Part shown: positions 50,388 through 59,284 of the stretch, one piece after another
Position numbering within the stretch: the first letter of the stretch is position 1
How the letters are laid out: the number at the start of each line of letters is the position of its first letter
The notes under the pieces: generated by a model
What the model was told of the DNA's origin: nothing
The model's input: only the letters and a program-made list of their open reading frames with translations
Database searches by the model: none
Assembly (NCBI GenBank): GCA_001464495.1
Contig: LNDZ01000033.1
Span: forward strand, 124,001-188,000
Length of the DNA: 64,000 nt
Origin: Betaproteobacteria bacterium Ga0074130
Lineage (GTDB): Bacteria; Pseudomonadota; Gammaproteobacteria; Burkholderiales; Rhodocyclaceae
Direction of reading: 5' to 3'
Program-made: the position numbers and the translations under genes

Positions 50388-51601
50388 GGCATCACTTGGT
50401 TGCGACCGCTTTCCTTGGCTTTATAAAGATTGGTATCGGCAAGCTTTAGCATATGGGTGATATCGGGTTCTTTTGAGCTTGAGAAGCCGATGCTGAGGGT
50501 GACCTTCATGCCGTCCGGTGCGTTAGAGATTACGCCAGCTTCAACGTGACGGCAGAAAGCTTGCAGCTTGCTGCGATGAGCGACTGGTTCGTGGCCCGGC
50601 AACATGACGACAAACTCTTCACCACCAAAGCGTGCCAGTAGGCAATCTGGGAAATGGTCGCGCATCAGATTGGCGACATGACGGAGCGCCAGATCGCCAA
50701 CGTCGTGGCCGTGGCCGTCATTAATTTTCTTGAAGTGATCGAGATCCAGCATGGCGATGCTGAAGCCGCCGCTTACGCGTTTGAGTTCGGAAAAAAACTT
50801 ACGTCTGTTAGGTAGCCCGGTCAGGGCGTCGATATGTGCAATTGAATTCAGTGCAGCCATGTTCTCGACAAATTCGATATTGCGCGTGACACGACAGAAG
50901 AACTCTTCTGCATTAAAGGGCTTACGCAGGAAATCATCGGCTCCAGCTTTGATGAACCGAGCAGTGAGTCCTTCTACGAGACTTCCCGAAATACCAACAA
51001 TTGCCATGCTGTCTGAGCCATACAGCCGTCGGATTTCACTGGTCATGTGTATGCCATTCATGCCGGGCATATCTTGGTCGGCAAGCACTAAACGGATATC
51101 CGGTTCCTTTTGCAGCACTGCTAGGGCGATTTCCGCAGTAGCGGCTTCCAACACCTGATACAGCTGCCGTTCAAGCAAGCTTCTCAGGTGATTGCGAACG
51201 GTTTTCGAGTCATCGACTAATAGCACCTTGACGTGCTTGTTCTGCTCGACGCGAGAGACTAACTTCCGGACGTACTCGAGGGCGGCGGGATTGTCTTTGG
51301 GAACATAGTCGAATATTGGCTGGAGCAGCAGATGCTCGCGAACGGCTTCGTCTGTATTGCCTGTGAGGATGATCGTCGGGAGTTTGTGCTCAAGTAACAG
51401 AGGCAGCGTTTCGCCGTCTGGAGCATCGGGGAGTGTGTAGTCCATTACCGCACACAGATAGTCGCTCTTACTGGTTAGCAGTGCTTGCGCTTCTGCCATG
51501 GACTTAGCTTCGACCGGGGAGTATCCATGCTCAACGAGTAGCCGCGAGAGCGCCCGAAGTGTGGTGATGCTGTCTTCGATCAATAGAATGGACTTAGTCA
51601 C
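50384..51601 (-). CDS. REC-REC-GGDEF response regulator diguanylate cyclase
   Basis: A 405-residue protein with two receiver domains and a cyclase domain. REC1 has phospho-acceptor Asp54 (MDYTLPDAPDG); REC2 has Asp175 (LADQDMPGMNG) and KPFN; GGDEF (about 245-405) has DALTGLPNRR, DLDHFKKIND and GGEEF (326-330). The catalytic signature is intact and the RxxD product-inhibition site is not seen. The layout resembles PleD-type regulators. No kinase is adjacent, so its phosphodonor is unknown. Confidence 0.94.
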   Translation of the reverse strand: MTKSILLIEDSITTLRALSRLLVEHGYSPVEAKSMAEAQALLTSKSDYLCAVMDYTLPDAPDGETLPLLLEHKLPTIILTGNTDEAVREHLLLQPIFDYVPKDNPAALEYVRKLVSRVEQNKHVKVLLVDDSKTVRNHLRSLLERQLYQVLEAATAEIALAVLQKEPDIRLVLADQDMPGMNGIHMTSEIRRLYGSDSMAIVGISGSLVEGLTARFIKAGADDFLRKPFNAEEFFCRVTRNIEFVENMAALNSIAHIDALTGLPNRRKFFSELKRVSGGFSIAMLDLDHFKKINDGHGHDVGDLALRHVANLMRDHFPDCLLARFGGEEFVVMLPGHEPVAHRSKLQAFCRHVEAGVISNAPDGMKVTLSIGFSSSKEPDITHMLKLADTNLYKAKESGRNQVMP

Positions 51602-51697
51602 TTTATTCTCGAGCCTGTATAGGTGGACTGAAGATCACTAATACAACGAGCACCAGCTGCCGAAACGTCGATTCATTTTTATCATATTATGCCAGCC

Positions 51698-53716
51698 CTA
51701 GAATTCCAACGGGTCAACATCTAGATGCCAGCGTAATTCCCGGTTGGCTTTCTGGGCGTACAGGGCTTCCATCCATTGCGTCAAAAAGTGCTGCAGTGCG
51801 GGGCGGCTGGGCGATTCGATTAGCAGTTGTGCCCGCTCCAGGCTCATGAGGCGGAACATGCGCATGGGTACGGGATCGTAGAGACTGATGTGCTCGCTGT
51901 ATTGGGCATTGTCATCGAGCAGTGCTTTAGCCGCCGCACGCGCCTGAGCAAGAAAAGCCAGTGACTGATCGATACTCGGTGCCTCGGCGCGGAGTAATGC
52001 CTGGAAGGTATAGGGCGGGAAGCCGGCCTGTTCGCGCTCTTCCAGTTGCGAGTCAGCAAAGCGGTGGAAGTCGTGTTGCATCAGCGCTTCGTACAGCGGG
52101 TGATCCGGGTATTCGGTTTGGATCAACACTTCACCCGGCAAGGCGGCACGGCCACTCCGACCGCCGACTTGCATCAACTGCGCGAACAAGCGTTCCGGTG
52201 CGCGGAAGTCGGCCGCGAACAATGCCGCGTCGGCACCAATCGCGCCGACCAGCGTGAGCTTGGGGAAATCATGTCCCTTGGCTAGCATTTGCGTGCCGAT
52301 CAGGATGTCGACTTCGTCGGCATGAATGGCATCCAGCAGCGCACGCCATTTGGTGGGCGAGTTAGCCGAGTCGCGGTCGACGCGCAGTACGCGGGCGTGC
52401 GGGAAGCGTTGCGCCAGTGTCTCTTCTAGTCTTTGCGTGCCGCGGCCGAAAGGGTGAATGTCCTGATTGCCGCAATCGGGGCAACCTGCGGGAATGTGAT
52501 TTTCGAAACCACAATGGTGGCAACGCAAGCGCTTGTCGGCGAGATGCACCACCATATTGGCGGCACAGCGTTTGCAGGTAGACACCCAGCCGCATGACGG
52601 GCAGGCCAGCACTGGCGCATAGCCACGGCGGTTGAGGAAGATCAGGCTTTGCTCACCACGTGCGAGCCGCGCTTCAATGGCGGCGAGCATGGCAGCCGAC
52701 AAACCATCCTGTAGCTTCTCGCGGCGCGTATCAATGCAGCGCACCACGGGTGGGGCATCGGCGACTGCGCGCTGCTTCAGCTCGAGCAGTCCATAGCGGC
52801 GGCTCTTGGCGTGGTAGTAGGTTTCCAGCGAGGGGGTGGCCGAGCCGAGCACGATGGGGATGTTGAGCTGCTTTGCCCGCATGACGGCAACGTCGCGCGC
52901 CGAATAGCGTAAGCCTTCCTGTTGCTTGAACGAGGCATCGTGTTCTTCGTCGATCACGATCAGGCCGAGGCGCGGCAGCGGTGTGAAGACAGACAACCGC
53001 GTACCCATCACAATATCCGCGCGCCCTTCCAGGGCATCAAGGAAGCCGCGCGCACGTGCGGCATCGGCGAGGCCGCTATGCGCGGAAACGATCTTTGCGT
53101 TAGGGAAGCGCGCCGCAACGCGACCTTCGAGCTGTGGGGTGAGGGCGATTTCCGGCACCAGCATCAGCGCTTGCTGGCCACGCGCGAGCACTGCCTCAAT
53201 GGCGTGCAAATACACCTCGGTCTTGCCGCTCCCCGTGATCCCGTGCAGCAGAAAAGCTTTGAATTCGCCCGCGGCGTTGTCGATGGCCGCACATGCTGAT
53301 TGTTGTTCGGCATGTAGCACTGGGCGCTGCACGGTGACGTCCGTGTCTTTCTTCTTGTCCTTCAGTGCGCGCGGCAACTTGCCCTTGCGCAACATCGGCG
53401 GCAGGGCCAGCGTCATCACTTCGCCAAGCGGGTGCTGGTAATAGCGCGCGCAGAATTCGGTGACGGCGAGCCAATCCGCCGGCAGACGCGGCATATCACG
53501 CAGGATGGCGAGCGCGGCTTTCAGCTTGTCGACAGGTTGATCGCTCTCATCGAGTACGGCAACGATCACGCCTACCTTTTCGCCACGACCAAAAGGTACG
53601 CTGACGCGATAACCAACATCATCAACCAGCGCATCAACGCAGGTGTAATCGAACAACCGCGGTAGCGGCAGGTCGAGCGCAACGCGGAGAATAGGGGGCT
53701 TGGACTGGGTGCTCAT
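51698..53716 (-). CDS. priA: primosomal protein N' / replication restart helicase PriA
   Basis: A 672-residue helicase that reloads the replisome at stalled forks. The N-terminal DNA-binding domain (ALDLPLPRLFDYTC), Walker A HGITGSGKTEVYL (around residues 158-170), DEEHD motif II, eight zinc-binding cysteines (CPSCGWVSTCKRC, CHHCGF, CPDCG) and the C-terminal helicase motifs are present. The upstream gap contains DnaA-box-like sequences 87 bases and more from the start codon. Confidence 0.97.
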   Translation of the reverse strand: MSTQSKPPILRVALDLPLPRLFDYTCVDALVDDVGYRVSVPFGRGEKVGVIVAVLDESDQPVDKLKAALAILRDMPRLPADWLAVTEFCARYYQHPLGEVMTLALPPMLRKGKLPRALKDKKKDTDVTVQRPVLHAEQQSACAAIDNAAGEFKAFLLHGITGSGKTEVYLHAIEAVLARGQQALMLVPEIALTPQLEGRVAARFPNAKIVSAHSGLADAARARGFLDALEGRADIVMGTRLSVFTPLPRLGLIVIDEEHDASFKQQEGLRYSARDVAVMRAKQLNIPIVLGSATPSLETYYHAKSRRYGLLELKQRAVADAPPVVRCIDTRREKLQDGLSAAMLAAIEARLARGEQSLIFLNRRGYAPVLACPSCGWVSTCKRCAANMVVHLADKRLRCHHCGFENHIPAGCPDCGNQDIHPFGRGTQRLEETLAQRFPHARVLRVDRDSANSPTKWRALLDAIHADEVDILIGTQMLAKGHDFPKLTLVGAIGADAALFAADFRAPERLFAQLMQVGGRSGRAALPGEVLIQTEYPDHPLYEALMQHDFHRFADSQLEEREQAGFPPYTFQALLRAEAPSIDQSLAFLAQARAAAKALLDDNAQYSEHISLYDPVPMRMFRLMSLERAQLLIESPSRPALQHFLTQWMEALYAQKANRELRWHLDVDPLEF

Positions 53717-54086
53717 GGGCTTGGCGCTGACATCTCGATTGTGCTTTGCGTTTACGCCCTAGTTTCTTGTTCGTAAAGGAGTTTTAAGCTACCCACAGAT
53801 TCTGTGGATAACTTTGTGGGAAACCCCTGCGGGAATCCGCTAAGTGACCGGCCTGTTTGAGAATTTGTTACGCTGTATAACAATTGTGCAACAAAAAAAC
53901 TCTTTTTTATCAATGGCATAAGCTTATACCCTTGATCTGTCGCTGAAATTTTCACGGCCGCAGCGGCGATGCCGGTTTCTGTGCATAAGTCAAGTCTTGA
54001 CGCCCATTTTGGGGCTTTTACCCAATTGCACTTTTTGCAGTTTTGGCCGTTAGGGAAAAGCCCTTTGAGATCAGGGCTCAATCGCC
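53717..54086 (-). promoter_or_regulatory. hemE-priA gap with a cluster of DnaA-box-like sites and an AT-rich tract
   Basis: 370 bases without a credible gene. Read on minus: TTATCCACA (53803-53811, perfect), TTTCCCACA (53815-53823, one mismatch to TTWTNCACA), TGTTGCACA (53885-53893, one mismatch) and TTATGCACA (53980-53988, full match). All four have the same orientation within 186 bases. An AT-rich tract (about 53878-53935) containing the palindrome ATAAGCTTAT lies between them. DnaA control of priA, DnaA titration or origin activity are possible. Confidence 0.6.
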
Positions 54087-55151
54087 TCAAGCTCGAAAGT
54101 TGTGTACGGTCTCGACTAGGGCAGTCACGTGTTCTGGGGGGGTGAATTGAGAGATCCCATGCCCCAGGTTAAACACATGCCCCGTCATGGGGCCACCAGT
54201 CGATGCATAGTCTTCGAGCACGCGCGTTGCTTCTGCTGCGATGGCATCGGGGCCGGCAAACAAAGTGATGGGGTCAAGGTTGCCTTGCAGCGCCACCTTG
54301 TCGCCCACGCGGCGGCGGGCATCGCCCAGACTTGTGGTCCAGTCGAGGCCGAGTGCATCACAACCGATGTCGGCCATGGATTCCAGCCACTGACCGCCGC
54401 CCTTGGTGAAGACGATGCAGGGTACGCGCTCGCCATCGTGTGACTTCTTGAGGCCGCTGACGACTTTCTTCAGATAGGCCAGCGAGAACTCTTGGAAGGC
54501 GCGGTGCGATAAAGCGCCGCCCCAGGTATCGAAGATCTGTACAGCTTGTGCGCCAGCTTCGATTTGTGCGTTGAGGTAAGCAGTGACGGCTTGTGCATTG
54601 ATGTCGAGGATGTGATGCAGCAGATCCGGACGCTGATACAGCATGGTCTTGATGGTGCGGTGATCGCTGGAGCCACCGCCTTCCACCATGTAGCAGGCCA
54701 GGGTGAAGGGGCTGCCGGAAAAACCGATCAGCGGCACCGAGTTGTCGAGCGCGCGGCGAATTTCGGAGACGGCATCCAACACATAGCGTAGATGGTCGTA
54801 GGGGTCCGGAACCGTCAGGTCACGGATGGCCCATTCTTCACGCAACGGACGTTCGAATTTGGGGCCTTCGCCCTCGGCGAAATACAGCCCTAGCCCCATC
54901 GCATCGGGAATCGTCAGGATGTCGGAAAAGAGAATCGCTGCATCGAGCTTGTAGCGGGCCAATGGCTGCAAGGTAACTTCGCAGGCCATGGACGGCGACT
55001 TGCACAGATTGAGGAAGTTGCCAGCACGGCGGCGCGTCTCGTTGTATTCCGGCAGGTAGCGCCCGGCTTGGCGCATCAGCCACAGCGGCGTGTAATCAAC
55101 GGGCTCGCGCAGGAGTGCGCGCAGGAAGTTATCGTTGTGAGGACGTGCCAT
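54087..55151 (-). CDS. hemE: uroporphyrinogen decarboxylase
   Basis: A 354-residue enzyme converting uroporphyrinogen III to coproporphyrinogen III in haem synthesis. The family signature [14 protein letters not shown] is near the N terminus; [33 protein letters not shown] and [16 protein letters not shown] are conserved. ATG at 55151 (MARPHNDNF) matches the usual start; the upstream extension is not conserved. Confidence 0.97.
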   Translation of the reverse strand: MARPHNDNFLRALLREPVDYTPLWLMRQAGRYLPEYNETRRRAGNFLNLCKSPSMACEVTLQPLARYKLDAAILFSDILTIPDAMGLGLYFAEGEGPKFERPLREEWAIRDLTVPDPYDHLRYVLDAVSEIRRALDNSVPLIGFSGSPFTLACYMVEGGGSSDHRTIKTMLYQRPDLLHHILDINAQAVTAYLNAQIEAGAQAVQIFDTWGGALSHRAFQEFSLAYLKKVVSGLKKSHDGERVPCIVFTKGGGQWLESMADIGCDALGLDWTTSLGDARRRVGDKVALQGNLDPITLFAGPDAIAAEATRVLEDYASTGGPMTGHVFNLGHGISQFTPPEHVTALVETVHNFRA

Positions 55152-55217
55152 GTTCAGTACCGGGTGGCTTACAGCCAATGTGGCGAAGCCATGATTTTAC
55201 GCTGGAACCGGGCTGAA

Positions 55218-55814
55218 TCAGGCGTCCTGCTTGAGCAAACCCTTCTGGTCCAGATACTGATGAATGGTTTCAATGCGCAGCAGCGAGTCGTCAATCTCCA
55301 TCAGCTTCTGTTTGGCGAGCAAGGAGATGGGCAACAATTCAGCATAGCGGTTGCCCAGCCATACCGCATCGTCGAGAAAATGCGGCGTGGGCACCGCATC
55401 GCCGGCATCGGCAAGGATTATGCGCATTAGTGGCTGCATACGTGATAGCGCTGAGGGCAGACGTATCGCCGGTTCATTGTCGATCAGCTCAATCTCTGCC
55501 ATCTGCAGGCCCGAGCTCTCGCTACGGCGGTTGAGGATGCGAAAACGCTGCAGTCCATGCACCTTGATGTTGAGCACGCCCAGCTGCTGCATATCCCAGT
55601 CGCCGATCTGCGCCAAGGTGCCTATCTCATGCGGCACCGCGGGTTTGCCAACTTCCTGACCGCTGGAAATCAGACAGATGCCGAACGAAGTGCTGTCACG
55701 CAGACACTGCGTAGCCATGTCCATATAACGTTGTTCGAACACCCGCAGTGGCAGATAGCCACCGGGGAAGAGCACAGTGTTGAGGGGGAAGAGCGGGATT
55801 TCCTGTGACGACAT
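55218..55814 (-). CDS. LON substrate-binding domain protein (standalone)
   Basis: A 198-residue protein consisting only of the LON N-terminal (peptidase S16 substrate-binding) fold: IPLFPLNTVLFPGGYLPLRV-FEQRY at the start, GTLAQIGDWDMQQLGVLNIK and a helical C terminus. It lacks the AAA+ and protease domains of Lon, as is normal for this small family, whose role is unknown. It is 10 bases after ubiX. Confidence 0.92.
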   Translation of the reverse strand: MSSQEIPLFPLNTVLFPGGYLPLRVFEQRYMDMATQCLRDSTSFGICLISSGQEVGKPAVPHEIGTLAQIGDWDMQQLGVLNIKVHGLQRFRILNRRSESSGLQMAEIELIDNEPAIRLPSALSRMQPLMRIILADAGDAVPTPHFLDDAVWLGNRYAELLPISLLAKQKLMEIDDSLLRIETIHQYLDQKGLLKQDA

Positions 55815-55824
55815 GTAAGGGCGA

Positions 55825-56451
55825 TTACGCCTCGGCAGAAGGTTGAGGTTCGCCCCATTTCGCCATCAGTGTGTGCTTAACGCCCAGATGATCGAGAATA
55901 CGCGCCACCACAAAATCAACCATGTCCTGCAGCGACTGCGGATGGTGATAGAAGGCCGGGTTTGGCGGCATGATCACTGCACCGGCACGTGCCAGTGTGA
56001 GCATGTTTTCCAGGTGGATAACGGAGAAGGGCATTTCGCGCGGCACCAGGATCAGCTTCTTGCCTTCCTTGAGCACCACATCGGCAGCGCGACAGACCAG
56101 ATCATCGCCCATGCCGGCCGCCACCTTTGCCAGCGTGCCCATGGTGCAGGGGCAGATCACATAGGCATCGGGTGGATTGGAGCCGGAGGCCAGTGGTGCA
56201 AACCATTCTTCACGCCCATAGACGCGCAGCTTGCCGGCGGGGGCGTTGAAGCGGGCGCTTAGCTCGGTTTCCACCTCGCTGGGTCGTGAACCTAACTTGA
56301 AGCCCATTTCTTGTTGGGCCACGATTTGTGCAGCTTGTGAATACACCAGCTGCACATGGATGCCTTCAGCTGCCAAGAGACATTCAAGCAAGCGCATGCC
56401 ATAAGGCAAGCCTGAGGCTCCGGTGAAACCAACAGCAATGGTTTTCTTCAT
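55825..56451 (-). CDS. ubiX: flavin prenyltransferase UbiX
   Basis: A 208-residue flavoprotein-type enzyme making prenylated FMN, the cofactor of UbiD decarboxylase in ubiquinone synthesis. GFTGASGLPYGMRLLE at the N terminus, CPCTMGTLAKVAAGMGDDLV and REMPFSVIHLENMLTLARAG are family signatures. The ATG overlaps the rapZ stop by four bases. Confidence 0.96.
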   Translation of the reverse strand: MKKTIAVGFTGASGLPYGMRLLECLLAAEGIHVQLVYSQAAQIVAQQEMGFKLGSRPSEVETELSARFNAPAGKLRVYGREEWFAPLASGSNPPDAYVICPCTMGTLAKVAAGMGDDLVCRAADVVLKEGKKLILVPREMPFSVIHLENMLTLARAGAVIMPPNPAFYHHPQSLQDMVDFVVARILDHLGVKHTLMAKWGEPQPSAEA

Positions 56452-57296
56452 GATTGACTTGCTAGGCGACGGTGACGAACCAACACGCGCGCCTTGCCTT
56501 CAAAGCGTGCTTTCAGTTGTTCAGCTAGATAGACCGAGCGATGCTGCCCACCGGTACAGCCGATGGCAACCGTGAGATAGCTGCGATTGTCGGCAACGTA
56601 GCTAGGCAGCCAGTTCTCTACAAACGTGGCGATGTCGTTTTCCATGCGCTGCACTTCAGGCTGGCTGGCGAGAAACTCGCATACCGCTTTGTCTTGGCCG
56701 GTTTGTGGCTGCAACACCGGATCGTAATGTGGGTTGGGCAGGCAGCGCACGTCGAAAACTAGATCGGCATCCAGCGGAATGCCGTGCTTGAAACCGAAGG
56801 ACTCGAACAGCAGCACCAGCTGGCGCCCATCGTTCAGCGCTGCAAAATCCTTGATGAAGCTGCGCAGCGCATTGGCACGCAATTCACTGGTGTCGATGCG
56901 GTGGCCAAACTCGGAAACGAGCGCAAGAATTTCACGCTCATTGGCAATGGCCTCCTCGAGCGTGGTGCTGTCATCGCCGAGTGGATGACGGCGACGCGTT
57001 TCTGAAAAGCGCTGAATCAGGATGTCATCACGGGCGTCGAGGAAAATGAAGCGGACCTGAATGTCATCGCTTTCTAGGTCGCGCAACTGGCTGGGCAGGG
57101 CTGCAATGCTGCTGCCACCGCGCATATCCACGGCGACGGCCACGCGCTCGTAACCGCCCCAGCGCAGATGCTGCACGAGCTCAGGGAGTAGCGGCGCAGG
57201 CAGATTGTCGACGCAGTAGTAACCGCCGTCTTCAAGCACGTTTAGGGCAATTGATTTGCCCGAACCGGAAACACCGCTGATGACGATGACTTGCAT
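56448..57296 (-). CDS. rapZ: RNase adapter protein RapZ
   Basis: A 282-residue P-loop protein: Walker A SGVSGSGKS (7-15), NVLEDGGYYCVDNLPAPLLP and DMRGG, then the C-terminal domain with GCTGGQHRSVYLAEQL. RapZ presents small RNAs to RNase E in enterics; in betaproteobacteria the target is less clear. Here it is not beside ptsN or hprK but coupled to ubiX and follows the DUF1289 gene by three bases. Confidence 0.94.
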   Translation of the reverse strand: MQVIVISGVSGSGKSIALNVLEDGGYYCVDNLPAPLLPELVQHLRWGGYERVAVAVDMRGGSSIAALPSQLRDLESDDIQVRFIFLDARDDILIQRFSETRRRHPLGDDSTTLEEAIANEREILALVSEFGHRIDTSELRANALRSFIKDFAALNDGRQLVLLFESFGFKHGIPLDADLVFDVRCLPNPHYDPVLQPQTGQDKAVCEFLASQPEVQRMENDIATFVENWLPSYVADNRSYLTVAIGCTGGQHRSVYLAEQLKARFEGKARVLVRHRRLASQS

Positions 57297-57299
57297 TAA

Positions 57300-57467
57300 T
57301 CAGGCTGCCTGAAGGCCGCGTTGGCGCGCGGCTTCAATGATGGCCAGCTTTTGTTCCGGCGTTGCATCGCGCCAAGAGCGGATTTCATCGACGCTACGCA
57401 TGCAGCCGACGCACAGGCCCGTGGCCTCGTCAAGCTTGCATATATTGATACACGGTGATTCGATCAT
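57300..57467 (-). CDS. DUF1289 small cysteine-containing protein
   Basis: A 55-residue protein (MIESPCINICKLDEATGLCV start). Four cysteines in the pattern C-x3-C-x8-C-x2-C (residues 6, 10, 19, 22) and SWRDATPEQK are the DUF1289 signature; a metal or iron-sulphur site is suspected for the family. ATG at 57467. Its stop lies three bases before rapZ, and hmgL ends 16 bases before its start, so it is probably translated with them. Confidence 0.9.
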   Translation of the reverse strand: MIESPCINICKLDEATGLCVGCMRSVDEIRSWRDATPEQKLAIIEAARQRGLQAA

Positions 57468-57483
57468 GACAACTCCACAAGGA

Positions 57484-58398
57484 CTATGTACACGATTTTG
57501 CCAGCATCGCGCGACTAACGCGAGCGGCAGGGGGACGTCCTAGCTCTGCACTGATCCATGCTGCTGTCTCGACCAAGCTGTCAAGATTGACGCCACACTC
57601 AATGCCGAGGCCGTTGAGTAAATAAACCACATCCTCGGTGGCCACATTGCCCGTGGCGCCAGCCGCGTAAGGGCAGCCCCCGAGTCCAGCGACCGAGCTG
57701 TCAAAGGTGCTGATGCCGAATTCCAGCGCGGTGTGGATGTTGGCAATCGCCATGCCGTAGGTGTCGTGGAAGTGACCGGCGAGGAACTTGAGCGGAATGC
57801 GTTTGGCAACGGCCTCCAGCATGGCCAGTGTGCTGGCTGGCGTGCCGACGCCGATGGTGTCGCCAAGGCTGACTTCATAGCAACCCATATCGTAAAGCGC
57901 ATGCGCGACCTCGGCCACGGCGAGGGGTGCGACCGCACCTTGATAGGGGCAGCCAAGCACGCAGGAGACATAGCCGCGTACTTTCACACCAGCAGCCTTA
58001 GCGGCTGCGATCACGGGTGGAAAACGCTCAAGGCTCTCGGCGATCGAGCAGTTGATGTTTTTCTGCGCAAAGGCTTCCGAGGCGGCAGTGAAAATCGCAA
58101 TCTCTTCAACACCCGCAGCCAATGCGGCTTCCAGACCTTTGAGGTTAGGCACCAGCACTGGGTAGCTGACGCCGGGTTTTTTGCTGCGCATGACTTCGTG
58201 CATGAGCTCGCTGTGGTCCGCCATTTGGGGCACCCATTTGGGCGACACAAACGCGGCAGCTTCGATGTGCTGGAGGCCGCTAGCCTCCAATCGCCGGATC
58301 AGTTCAAGCTTCGTCGCGGTGGGAATGTTCTGCTTCTCGTTCTGCAGGCCATCACGCGGCCCGACTTCAACGAGATTAACGAAAGAGGGATAAGTCAT
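57484..58398 (-). CDS. hydroxymethylglutaryl-CoA lyase
   Basis: A 304-residue TIM-barrel lyase splitting HMG-CoA to acetyl-CoA and acetoacetate, the last step of leucine degradation. EVGPRDGLQNEKQNI (active-site Arg), VSLGDTIGVGTP, GHFHDTYGMAIANI (metal His pair) and the catalytic cysteine loop GLGGCPYAAGATGN are present. ATG at 58398 (MTYPSFVNLVEVGPR) is chosen. The crotonase upstream catalyses a plausible preceding step. Confidence 0.95.
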   Translation of the reverse strand: MTYPSFVNLVEVGPRDGLQNEKQNIPTATKLELIRRLEASGLQHIEAAAFVSPKWVPQMADHSELMHEVMRSKKPGVSYPVLVPNLKGLEAALAAGVEEIAIFTAASEAFAQKNINCSIAESLERFPPVIAAAKAAGVKVRGYVSCVLGCPYQGAVAPLAVAEVAHALYDMGCYEVSLGDTIGVGTPASTLAMLEAVAKRIPLKFLAGHFHDTYGMAIANIHTALEFGISTFDSSVAGLGGCPYAAGATGNVATEDVVYLLNGLGIECGVNLDSLVETAAWISAELGRPPAARVSRAMLAKSCT

Positions 58399-58474
58399 CA
58401 GTGATTCAGTGTGGAAAGAATGATGTGCAGTTTGATAGCCCGTTTGGGCAGCACACTTCGACAGCGGATTGAGC

Positions 58475-59272
58475 TTAAGGTTTGCTGGCCCAGTTCGGCA
58501 GACGTTTTTCGAGCAGCGCGGTGAGGCCTTCGCGCGCCTCGGTACCCGCGCGTACGCGGGCACTGCGCTGCGCCATGTGATCGAGTAATTCGGCCGACAC
58601 CGGCCGGTTTTGCAGCACCGCCAGCGTCGCTTTGCATTCTGTTAATGCGTGCGGGCCATTGGCGAGCAGGGCATCCACTAGGTCAGCTAAGGCATGGTCC
58701 AGCCCAGTGGTGTCGGCCACGATTTCATGGACTAGGCCCAGACGATACGCCTCGGATGCCGAGAAGCGTTCGGCCGTGAGCATGTAGCGACGGGCATGGC
58801 GCACGCCGATCGCACTTGTGACATAGGGCGCGATAACCCCCGGAATCAGGCCGCGTTGTGTGTCGGTGAGCGCGAACTCGGCATCGAACGTTGCAATCGC
58901 GATATCGCACGCGGCAATCAGGCCTATACCCCCGCCTAGGACAGGCCCTTGAATCCGCGCCACTGTGGGCTTGGGTGCGTCGCTGAGGGTGCGCAGCAGG
59001 GTTGCAAAGGCGCGTGCTTCAACCAGACTTTCCGCCTCCCCTTTGAGCGCGCCTTGCAGCAACCATTGGGCATCTACGCCCGCACAAAAGCTGGTGCCGA
59101 GACTGGAGAGGATGATCACACAGACGCTGCTGTCGCCGCTCATGCTGGCGAGCGCAGCTGTCAGTTCGCTGATGAACAGCCCATCAATAACATTGTGTCG
59201 CTCGGGGCGGTTGAGCGTGATGATGCCGACCCCATGATCAACCTCGGTCAGAATGTTCTGATAGGACGTCAT
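58475..59272 (-). CDS. enoyl-CoA hydratase family protein, probably methylglutaconyl-CoA hydratase
   Basis: A 265-residue crotonase. Oxyanion-hole segments are GTSFCAGVDAQWL and GPVLGGGIGLIAACDIAI. The context beside HMG-CoA lyase suggests 3-methylglutaconyl-CoA hydratase (LiuC/AtuE-like). At the position where related hydratases carry a catalytic Glu, this protein has Asp (LTDTQRGLIPGVI), as far as alignment by eye allows. It lies 76 bases before hmgL and 12 bases after topB on the same strand. Other liu genes are absent from the window. Confidence 0.82.
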   Translation of the reverse strand: MTSYQNILTEVDHGVGIITLNRPERHNVIDGLFISELTAALASMSGDSSVCVIILSSLGTSFCAGVDAQWLLQGALKGEAESLVEARAFATLLRTLSDAPKPTVARIQGPVLGGGIGLIAACDIAIATFDAEFALTDTQRGLIPGVIAPYVTSAIGVRHARRYMLTAERFSASEAYRLGLVHEIVADTTGLDHALADLVDALLANGPHALTECKATLAVLQNRPVSAELLDHMAQRSARVRAGTEAREGLTALLEKRLPNWASKP

Positions 59273-59284
59273 GGGGTAGCTGTC

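Noticed and set aside
53752..54090. Minus-strand open frame of 112 codons between hemE and priA
   Set aside because: Covers the DnaA-box/AT-rich region, has no protein-like conservation and no ribosome-binding sequence.
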